From assembly GCF_020852615.1 (NCBI RefSeq), contig NZ_JADZAJ010000039.1, positions 1-64,000 on the forward strand: a stretch of DNA of 64,000 nucleotides, written 5' to 3'. Positions 57,358 through 64,000 of this stretch are shown piece after piece. The DNA is from Nitrosomonas sp. (GTDB lineage: Bacteria; Pseudomonadota; Gammaproteobacteria; Burkholderiales; Nitrosomonadaceae). The position numbers were made by a program, and so were the translations under genes. The stretch's first letter is position 1. Each line of letters opens with the position of its first letter. The notes below the pieces were generated by a model. The model made no database searches. It was not told where the DNA came from and saw only the letters and a program-made list of their open reading frames with translations.

Positions 57358-60300
57358 ATGTTTACCAAAATTTTGATAGCCAATCGTGGTGCGATTGCCT
57401 GCCGTGTTATCCGCACTTTGCGCCGTATGGGAATTGGCAGCGTAGCGGTTTTTACCAAAGCGGATGCGCTGTCACGCCATGTGCTGGATGCAGATGAGAG
57501 TGTTTGTATCGGTGAAGGGCTTGCCGGTGAAAGTTATTTGCGTGCTGACAAGATACTGGAAGTGGCACACCGTACCGGTGCCCAGGCTATCCATCCCGGG
57601 TATGGGTTTCTGAGTGAAAATGCGCTGTTTGCCGAACAATGTGCTGCAGAAGGGATCTGTTTTCTTGGCCCCGCACCTGAGCAGATGCGTACTTTTGGCC
57701 TGAAACATACTGCCAGAGCACTCGCGCAGCAATTCAACGTGCCCCTGTTGCCCGGTACCGGCTTGCTGGAGAACGCGGATACAGCCTGTGAGGAAGCCGA
57801 TCAGATCGGTTACCCGGTTATGCTGAAAAGTACAGCAGGAGGAGGGGGGATTGGCATGCGGCTGTGCCGTAACCGGCAGGAATTAATAGATGCATACGAA
57901 TCGGTCAAAAATCTGGCACAAAGCAATTTCAGTGATGCCGGCCTGTTCCTGGAAAAATATATCGACCAGGCTCGCCATATTGAAGTGCAGATTTTTGGTG
58001 ATGGCCGTGGAAAAGTTATCGCATTGGGGGAACGGGATTGTTCCATGCAGCGGCGCAACCAAAAGGTGATTGAAGAAACACCTGCACCGGGCCTGTCGCC
58101 TGCAACCCGGAAAGCATTGCTGGATACGGCTGTGTGCCTGGGGGAATCAATCCGGTACCAGTCTGCCGGTACGGTGGAATATGTTTATGATGCCCTGGCT
58201 GACCGGTTTTATTTTCTGGAAGTTAATACTCGTCTGCAGGTGGAGCATGGTGTTACCGAGATGGTGACTGGTATTGATCTGGTTGAATGGATGGTCCGGC
58301 TGGGTGCAGGTGAATTAGCTCCTCTGGAATCATTCACTATCCGGCCGCAGGGCGCTTCCATACAAGCGCGTGTTTATGCGGAAAATCCGGCAAAGAATTT
58401 TCAGCCTGCCAGCGGTTTGCTGAGTGCTGTCAAATTCCCGGAGACGGCACGGGTCGAAACCTGGGTGGATGCCGGTTGTGATGTTTCAGCTTTCTATGAC
58501 CCGATGCTGGCCAAAATTATTGTGCATGCCGATGATCGCGATCAGGCGATTGATCGTCTGATGGCCGCATTGAATGAAACCACGCTCTATGGGATTGAAA
58601 CCAATCTGGATTACCTCAGGCAGGTGTTATCCGGAACAGTATTTCGCAGCGGCCGGGTCAGTACGCAATTCCTCGCCGGATTTCACTATCAGCCCCATAC
58701 CCTGGATGTGTTGAATGCCGGTGTACAGACGACGGTGCAGGATTTTCCGGGCAGGATGGGTTGCTGGAGTGTAGGCGTACCGCCATCCGGCCCGATGGAT
58801 AATCTGGCTTTTCGCCTGGCCAATTATCTGGTGGATAACCCGGAAGGTGCAGCCGGACTGGAAATTACCCTATCCGGGCCCACGCTGAAATTTAACTGCA
58901 ACAGTCGGATTGCAGTCTGTGGAGCACCCATTGATGTCTGGCTGGATGGCAAGCCGCTGGAACAGTGGCAATCGCACTTTATCAGGGCGGGTTCGCAGCT
59001 GCGTTTCGGCAAAATCGGGCAATCGGGCAGTCGATCCTATCTGGTTTTCCATGGCGGAATCCAGGTGCCGGAGTATCTGGGCAGCCGTTCCACTTTTACG
59101 CTGGGGCAGTTTGGCGGACATGCCGGGCGAGCCTTGAGTGCCGGGGATGTATTGCATATCCTGCCCGCAACAGATGTTAAATCAAAGATATTGCCTGTTG
59201 AGAATATCCCGCGTTATACCAATCGGTGGGAGATTGGGGTGTTGTATGGGCCGCATGGTGCGCCAGATTTTTTTACCGAAGCCGATATTGATGAATTTTT
59301 CGCCACCGACTGGAAGGTACACCACAATTCCAGCCGTACCGGTATACGGCTGATCGGTCCTAAACCGCAATGGGCACGCAAGGATGGGGGGGAGGCCGGT
59401 CTGCACCCGTCCAACATCCATGACAATCCCTATGCGGTCGGTGCGATCGATTTTACCGGTGATATGCCTATCATCCTCGGCCCGGATGGCCCCAGCCTGG
59501 GTGGATTTGTCTGTCCTGCCGTAATTGTGCAGGCGGAGTTGTGGAAAACCGGCCAGCTCAAGCCGGGTGATAGTGTGCGCTTTTATCCGCTGACACAGGA
59601 ACAGGCGCTGTTGCTGGAGAAACAGCAGGACCAGATGATTCAGGCTGCAGATTCCTCCATTCATGCAGCACCTGATCTGTCTGCGCTTTCAGCAAAACCG
59701 GACACACCGGTATTACACCGGATAGCGGCCAGCAACGGACAGATGCAGGTCATTTACCGGCAATCCGGCGATAAGTACCTGCTGATTGAATATGGTGAAC
59801 CGGTACTCGATATCGCACTGCACCTTCGTGTGCATACCCTGATGGCCTGGTTGCAGCAGGTTGTTGAAACGGAGGCTTTACCCGGAATTCTTGATATGAC
59901 ACCGGGTATTCGTTCCCTGCAGATACATTTTGATTCCCGGCTTTTGGCGCGCGAGCATCTCCTGAAAAAACTCATTGCGGCCGAGAAAGACCTGCCGGCG
60001 AGCGACGCAATGGAAATTCCCTCGCGTATCGTGCATTTGCCACTTTCCTGGGATGATGCTGCTACCAGGCTTGCCATTGAAAAGTACACACAATCGGTTC
60101 GGCCGGATGCGCCCTGGTGTCCGAGCAATATTGAATTTATCCGCCGTATCAATGGGCTGGAGAGTATCGAAGAAGTCAGGCGCATTGTTTTCGATGCCAG
60201 CTATCTGGTCATGGGCTTGGGGGATGTCTATCTCGGTGCTCCGGTTGCGACCCCGCTTGATCCCCGCCATCGGCTGGTTACAACCAAATACAACCCGGCG

Positions 60301-60993
60301 CGTACCTGGACGCCGGAAAATGCGGTGGGAATTGGTGGTGCTTATCTCTGTATTTATGGCATGGAAGGCCCGGGCGGATACCAGTTTGTCGGGAGAACCA
60401 TCCAGATGTGGAACCGCTACCGTCAGACCAGAGATTTTATTGCAGGCAAGCCATGGCTGTTGCGCTTCTTTGACCAGATCAGGTTTTATCCGGTTTCAGA
60501 ACAGGAGCTGCTTGAACTGCGTCAGGATTTTATTACCGGACGTTTTTCACTGCGTACTGAAGATACTGTTTTCAGTCTGCGATCCTACGAAGCATTTTTG
60601 CACCGGCACACGGATAGCATTCAGGCATTCAAGGCCCGTCAGCAGCAGGCTTTTGAAGCCGAGCGCGAACGCTGGAAGCTTGGCAATCTACAGGAAGAAA
60701 CGGATGACAGCAGTGAAGTTGAGACGACACCGGATTCATCCGGTGTTCAGCATATGCTGGATTTACCCGCCGGGGCATATCCTGTCAGCTCTGACGTAAC
60801 CGGTACAATATGGAAGCTGTTAATTGAAACCAGACAAACAGTCAGTGCCGGGGATCCGGTTATCATTATCGAATCCATGAAAATGGAAATCACCCTGAGT
60901 GCGCCAGTTAGTGGAACCGTACAGCAGATCGGCTGTAAACAGGGTGATTATGTATTTTCCGGGCAGATGCTGCTGATCGTTCAGGAAGAATGA
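57358..60993 (+). CDS. Biotin-dependent urea carboxylase-family enzyme, probably guanidine carboxylase
   Basis: 1211 aa with an AAGGAG ribosome-binding site. Domains: biotin carboxylase (1-450; ANRGAIACRVIRT, ATP-grasp GGGGIGMRLC, EVNTRLQVEHGVTE); an AHS2/KipA-type domain (about 460-770; GVPPSGPMDN); an AHS1/KipI-type domain (about 800-1030; GILDMTPGIRSLQ, YNPARTWTPE, GGYQFVGRT); and a biotinyl domain with Lys1175 in ESMKMEI. This is the urea carboxylase architecture (N-carboxylation with ATP and bicarbonate). Members preceded by a guanidine-I riboswitch prefer guanidine, so guanidine carboxylase is the better call, by inference. No allophanate hydrolase or carboxyguanidine deiminase follows; the last 13 bp overlap the convergent mltD. 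Confidence 0.9.
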   Translation: MFTKILIANRGAIACRVIRTLRRMGIGSVAVFTKADALSRHVLDADESVCIGEGLAGESYLRADKILEVAHRTGAQAIHPGYGFLSENALFAEQCAAEGICFLGPAPEQMRTFGLKHTARALAQQFNVPLLPGTGLLENADTACEEADQIGYPVMLKSTAGGGGIGMRLCRNRQELIDAYESVKNLAQSNFSDAGLFLEKYIDQARHIEVQIFGDGRGKVIALGERDCSMQRRNQKVIEETPAPGLSPATRKALLDTAVCLGESIRYQSAGTVEYVYDALADRFYFLEVNTRLQVEHGVTEMVTGIDLVEWMVRLGAGELAPLESFTIRPQGASIQARVYAENPAKNFQPASGLLSAVKFPETARVETWVDAGCDVSAFYDPMLAKIIVHADDRDQAIDRLMAALNETTLYGIETNLDYLRQVLSGTVFRSGRVSTQFLAGFHYQPHTLDVLNAGVQTTVQDFPGRMGCWSVGVPPSGPMDNLAFRLANYLVDNPEGAAGLEITLSGPTLKFNCNSRIAVCGAPIDVWLDGKPLEQWQSHFIRAGSQLRFGKIGQSGSRSYLVFHGGIQVPEYLGSRSTFTLGQFGGHAGRALSAGDVLHILPATDVKSKILPVENIPRYTNRWEIGVLYGPHGAPDFFTEADIDEFFATDWKVHHNSSRTGIRLIGPKPQWARKDGGEAGLHPSNIHDNPYAVGAIDFTGDMPIILGPDGPSLGGFVCPAVIVQAELWKTGQLKPGDSVRFYPLTQEQALLLEKQQDQMIQAADSSIHAAPDLSALSAKPDTPVLHRIAASNGQMQVIYRQSGDKYLLIEYGEPVLDIALHLRVHTLMAWLQQVVETEALPGILDMTPGIRSLQIHFDSRLLAREHLLKKLIAAEKDLPASDAMEIPSRIVHLPLSWDDAATRLAIEKYTQSVRPDAPWCPSNIEFIRRINGLESIEEVRRIVFDASYLVMGLGDVYLGAPVATPLDPRHRLVTTKYNPARTWTPENAVGIGGAYLCIYGMEGPGGYQFVGRTIQMWNRYRQTRDFIAGKPWLLRFFDQIRFYPVSEQELLELRQDFITGRFSLRTEDTVFSLRSYEAFLHRHTDSIQAFKARQQQAFEAERERWKLGNLQEETDDSSEVETTPDSSGVQHMLDLPAGAYPVSSDVTGTIWKLLIETRQTVSAGDPVIIIESMKMEITLSAPVSGTVQQIGCKQGDYVFSGQMLLIVQEE

Positions 60994-62357
60994 GCGTTGT
61001 TGTTAAAGGGTAGAGGGGCCAGCTTGAGCGTAAGCTTCTGCCCGATGGAGAGCTGATTGCTTCCCTTATTCCATAAACGGATTGTTTTGACATCAATTCC
61101 GTAGCGTTTGGCGATATCGTGGAGCGTATCTCCCTTTTTGACGGTATAGATCACATGCCCTGCTGCCGATGAGGAACGTTTCGTTACGGGCCTGGGCTGA
61201 TGCAGTGCAAGGTACGTAACCTCTCTTGCACTGCTGCCGTCACGTGGTACCAGCAGCTTTTGGCCTTTTTTCAGTGCTGCACGTTCAGCAATCCCGTTGA
61301 TTGCAGCCAGTTTGCCGGCCGGGATACGATACCGGATGGATAAATCCTGCAATGTTTCCGTTTTTTCAACCTGGTAAATGCGCCACGATACCAGTGATTT
61401 ATCATAATTTTCCAGATTATCGACAAAGGTTTTGATGCTGGTAACGGGTAACAGCAGGGTGCGCGGAGAATCTTCCGCTTTGATGACAGGTCTGTGGTAG
61501 GCCGGGTTCAATGCATTGAATTCATTTTCTGAAATTCCGGCAAGCCTGGCCGCCAGCTGCACATCGATTTGCTGGGTAATTGTAATCTGCTCAAAATAGG
61601 GCCGGTTTGAAATCGGCTTCAGCTTGATGCCATAGCGGCGGGGATTGGCAATGATATTTCTGATGGCAATCAGTTTGGAAATATAGTTTCTGGTTTCAGC
61701 TGGCAGGCCAATTTCCTGGTAGTGGACTGATTTATTACCGCCGTGATCTTCATCAATTACCTTCTTCAGTGACCCCTGTCCCCAGTTGTAAGCAGCCAGT
61801 GCCAGCTTCCAGTTGCCAAACATTTTGTGGAGCATCTGCAGATAGTCCAGCGCCGCCTGAGTGGCGGCAATAATGTCGCGCCGTTCGTCATGCCACCAGT
61901 TTTGCTCCAATCCGAAGGCTTTTCCTGTTGAAGGGACGAACTGCCATAATCCTGCAGCATGCTTATGGGAATAGGCGTCCGGATCAAACTCGCTTTCAAT
62001 GATAGGCAGCAGTGCAATTTCAGCCGGCATGCGGCGGCGCTCTACTTCCTCAAGGATATAAAACAGATAACGCTGACTGCGTTCAACAATATGATCTATG
62101 AATTGCTGATTTTTACAGAAATTGCTTTCATGCTGCCTGATTTCCTGGCTTTGTGTGCCAGTCAGGGAAAATCCGGCCCGTACGCGCATCCATAGATCAT
62201 CTTGCTGCTTGTGTAACTGCACCTGGTACTGTCTGGTATCCAGGGCGGTGATACTTACATTTTTTTCTAAAGCTCTGCCGGCATTCGCCGTAACAGGGAG
62301 GGAAGTTAATATTGCTGCAGCAATCAATGCCAGTGAGGTATTCGATTTTGTCTTCAT
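60981..62357 (-). CDS. mltD: Membrane-bound lytic murein transglycosylase D
   Basis: 458 aa. A signal peptide (LALIAAAILTSLPVTANA) without a lipobox cysteine, so unlike E. coli MltD it may not be a lipoprotein. The SLT domain (about 100-240) has the catalytic glutamate in PIIESEFDP, AAGLWQFVPSTGK and ALAAYNWGQG. Two LysM modules follow: YQVEKTETLQDLSIRYRIPAGKL (in part) near 350 and YTVKKGDTLHDIAKRYGI near 405. It cleaves peptidoglycan glycan strands. The 3' end overlaps the carboxylase gene. Confidence 0.94.
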   Translation of the reverse strand: MKTKSNTSLALIAAAILTSLPVTANAGRALEKNVSITALDTRQYQVQLHKQQDDLWMRVRAGFSLTGTQSQEIRQHESNFCKNQQFIDHIVERSQRYLFYILEEVERRRMPAEIALLPIIESEFDPDAYSHKHAAGLWQFVPSTGKAFGLEQNWWHDERRDIIAATQAALDYLQMLHKMFGNWKLALAAYNWGQGSLKKVIDEDHGGNKSVHYQEIGLPAETRNYISKLIAIRNIIANPRRYGIKLKPISNRPYFEQITITQQIDVQLAARLAGISENEFNALNPAYHRPVIKAEDSPRTLLLPVTSIKTFVDNLENYDKSLVSWRIYQVEKTETLQDLSIRYRIPAGKLAAINGIAERAALKKGQKLLVPRDGSSAREVTYLALHQPRPVTKRSSSAAGHVIYTVKKGDTLHDIAKRYGIDVKTIRLWNKGSNQLSIGQKLTLKLAPLPFNNNAHSS

Positions 62358-62409
62358 CCTGAATAAAATGAACGATTCGCTCGCATAATTGGTTTCTGAA
62401 AAGAAAAAA

Positions 62410-62450
62410 GGCTGGTCACCTGTATTTTTTAATTTTAAAGTGAACCAGCC
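62410..62450 (-). terminator. Intrinsic terminator of nrdAB
   Basis: On the minus strand GGCTGGTTCAC (62450-62440) pairs with GTGACCAGCC (62419-62410), with one unpaired base, around an AT-rich loop, followed by TTTTTTC (62409-62403). It begins 55 bp after the nrdB stop. Confidence 0.75.
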
Positions 62451-62505
62451 GGCCCGTCGCGTATTCTACATCATTTTTCAGATTGGCAATCGACAGATCA
62501 GCATC

Positions 62506-63645
62506 TCAATCCCAGCTTAATACGCCCCCTGTCTGATATTCAATTACACGCGTTTCAAAAAAGTTTTTTTCCTTTTTTAAATCAATCATTTCCGACATCC
62601 ATGGAAAAGGGTTGTTTGCTTCCGGAAATAACGGATCAAGACCAATCTGGTGGCAGCGGCGATTGATAATGAAACGCAGATATTCCTTGAACATCGGCGC
62701 ATTCAGTCCCAGAACACCACGCGGCATGGTGTCTTCAGCGTAGCGATATTCCAGTTCCACTGCCTTGCGCATCAATGTGCTGATTTCTTCACGGAATTCG
62801 CGTGTCCACAAATGCGGATTTTCGAGTTTTATCTGGTTGATGACATCGATACCAAAATTACAGTGCATGGATTCATCTCGCAGGATGTACTGATACTGTT
62901 CGGCCGCTCCTGTCATCTTGTTTTGCCGGCCAAGGGCCAGAATCTGTACAAAACCGACATAGAAAAACAGCCCTTCCATGATGCAGGCAAATACGATCAG
63001 GCTTTTTAGCAGTTGCTGGTCAGTTTCCAGTGTGCCTGTCCGGAATGAAGGGTCCGTGAGCGTGTCGATAAAGGGGATCAGGAATTCATCCTTGTCACGA
63101 ATCGATCCAACTTCATGATAGGCATTAAAAATTTCACCCTCATCCAGGCCGATTGATTCGACGATGTACTGATAGGCATGTGTATGGATGGCTTCCTCGA
63201 ATGCCTGACGCAACAGGTATTGGCGGCATTCGGGGTTGGTGATATGCCGATAGGTCCCCAGCACGATATTGTTGGCTGCCAGTGAATCGGCCGTAACAAA
63301 GAAACCCAGATTACGTTTGACAATACGGCGCTCATCCTCGGTCAATCCGTTGGGATCTTTCCAGAGAGCGATATCCCGGTTCATGTTGATTTCCTGCGGC
63401 ATCCAGTGATTGGCACAGGCTGCCAGATATTTTTCCCACGCCCACTTGTATTTGAATGGCACGAGCTGATTGACATCCGTCTTGCAGTTGATGATACGTT
63501 TATCTTCGACAGACACACGGCGATGATTTTCTGTCGGTATTTCATTATCCGGAAATTCCGGTTTTGCCATTTTTTCAAATGAGGGTGGAACAGTGCCGGT
63601 AAGGTTATTTTTTGACAGGCGTATTTCATCTTCAAAAGTCAGCAT
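62506..63645 (-). CDS. nrdB: Ribonucleotide reductase class Ia beta subunit
   Basis: 379 aa. Holds the di-iron/tyrosyl radical cofactor that activates NrdA. The first ligand Asp is in [13 protein letters not shown], the Glu-x-x-His pair in [12 protein letters not shown], and the radical tyrosine is the first Tyr of AYQY, so this is a Tyr-bearing class Ia type rather than class Ic. Later ligands lie in [14 protein letters not shown] and [11 protein letters not shown]. It follows nrdA by 40 bp and ends at an intrinsic terminator. Confidence 0.97.
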   Translation of the reverse strand: MLTFEDEIRLSKNNLTGTVPPSFEKMAKPEFPDNEIPTENHRRVSVEDKRIINCKTDVNQLVPFKYKWAWEKYLAACANHWMPQEINMNRDIALWKDPNGLTEDERRIVKRNLGFFVTADSLAANNIVLGTYRHITNPECRQYLLRQAFEEAIHTHAYQYIVESIGLDEGEIFNAYHEVGSIRDKDEFLIPFIDTLTDPSFRTGTLETDQQLLKSLIVFACIMEGLFFYVGFVQILALGRQNKMTGAAEQYQYILRDESMHCNFGIDVINQIKLENPHLWTREFREEISTLMRKAVELEYRYAEDTMPRGVLGLNAPMFKEYLRFIINRRCHQIGLDPLFPEANNPFPWMSEMIDLKKEKNFFETRVIEYQTGGVLSWD

Positions 63646-63685
63646 GGTTTAGCTCCTTGGATGTTCAGTGGATTCTGATGTGTAA

Positions 63686-64000
63686 TTACTGGCAGGCTTC
63701 ACATTCGGGGTCGTCGATCGCACATTGCTTGGGTGCTGTATGGGTTGAACCGGCTGCGTACGGTTCATGTTGTGCAGGGACCGCATTCAGTGTGCTGGTA
63801 TGCACTGTTGATTTTTCCGCGGTGGTTGCTCCCAGCGCACGCAAGTAATAAGTTGTCTTGAGTCCGCGCAACCAGGCAAGCCGATACAGCTCATCCATTT
63901 TTTTACCGGAGGCGCCTGCCATATAAAGATTGAGGGATTGCGCCTGATCAATCCATTTTTGTCTTCTGGCTGCCGCTTCAACCAGCCATTGGGGGTTGAT
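63686..64000 (-). CDS. nrdA: Ribonucleotide reductase class Ia alpha subunit, C-terminus (partial)
   Basis: The last 104 residues of NrdA; the gene continues beyond the window edge. Visible are AQSLNLYM, then DELYRLAWLRGLKTTYYLRALGA in parts (YRLAWLRGLKTTYYL), the end of the catalytic barrel. A flexible tail follows, ending in CAIDDPECEACQ, whose cysteine pair hands electrons from thioredoxin or glutaredoxin to the active site. It is the upstream partner of nrdB. Confidence 0.96.
   Translation of the reverse strand: MNPQWLVEAAARRQKWIDQAQSLNLYMAGASGKKMDELYRLAWLRGLKTTYYLRALGATTAEKSTVHTSTLNAVPAQHEPYAAGSTHTAPKQCAIDDPECEACQ

Noticed and set aside
57135-57497. 120-codon + frame starting TTG at the end of the riboswitch
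   Set aside because: The start is too close to the aptamer's GGGAGG to use it as a ribosome-binding site, and the frame runs into the carboxylase gene out of phase.
1-64000. CRISPR arrays, insertion sequences, prophage or integrons
   Set aside because: I saw no regularly spaced repeats, transposase or integrase motifs, or phage structural genes; the window is a conserved chromosomal backbone.

Overview
The window is a stretch of chromosome from an ammonia-oxidising betaproteobacterium of the genus Nitrosomonas, most likely close to the N. europaea/N. eutropha group. The best marker is a cytochrome P460 gene (48663-49259) whose mature protein keeps the Lys70 and Glu96 positions and the CxxCH haem site. 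The rest is typical betaproteobacterial housekeeping content with one PEP-CTERM protein. I see no insertion sequence, prophage, CRISPR array or tRNA.

Layout. 1-420: end of an rRNA operon (23S 3' end, 5S). 587-4693 (+): a degenerate ABC half-transporter, yciB, mutY, ygfA. 4727-10895 (-): ubiX, then a nitrogen-PTS/sigma-54 cluster (hprK, ptsN, hpf, rpoN) running into the LPS-export genes lptB, lptA and lptC. 11195-18589 (+): nadA, an EEP-family hydrolase and clsB, then pcnB-folK-dgk-panB-panC, mostly with overlapping or almost abutting ends. 18676-21815 (-): glgP and orn. 21978-24513 (+): an M48 CAAX-type protease, phhB, rsgA. 24653-26984 (-): an FKBP isomerase and a REC-GGDEF-EAL protein. 27331-27918 (+): a PEP-CTERM protein behind a near-consensus sigma-54 promoter. 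28229-30629: an EI24 membrane protein, two small exported proteins and a CPVC thioredoxin-fold protein. 30743-34440 (-): rsmB, a DUF3108 protein, purN, purM. 34500-42322 (+): an AI-2E family permease, an unrecognised lipoprotein, purL, and a ChaN-PDZ protein. 42335-45900 (-): a GlrK-QseG-GlrR sigma-54 two-component system. 46026-49259 (+): trpGDC and cytochrome P460. 49402-55926 (+): recJ, an MgtC/DUF4010 protein, mfd. 55953-56710 (-): an exosortase-associated (TIGR04073-like) protein and ferredoxin fdxA. 57040-60993 (+): a guanidine-I (ykkC) riboswitch leading a biotin-dependent carboxylase of the urea carboxylase family. 60981-64000 (-): mltD, nrdB and the 3' end of nrdA.

How it fits together. 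Three sigma-54 components occur in one window: RpoN itself, the enhancer-binding regulator GlrR, and a -24/-12 promoter in front of the PEP-CTERM gene. Whether GlrR or another activator serves that promoter cannot be told from the sequence. The most interesting locus is the riboswitch-led carboxylase. The guanidine-I aptamer argues that the substrate is guanidine rather than urea, in an organism that lives on ammonia, yet the usual downstream enzymes (allophanate hydrolase, carboxyguanidine deiminase) are absent here. A Cys-rich 44-codon ORF with a strong ribosome-binding site sits between the riboswitch and the carboxylase.
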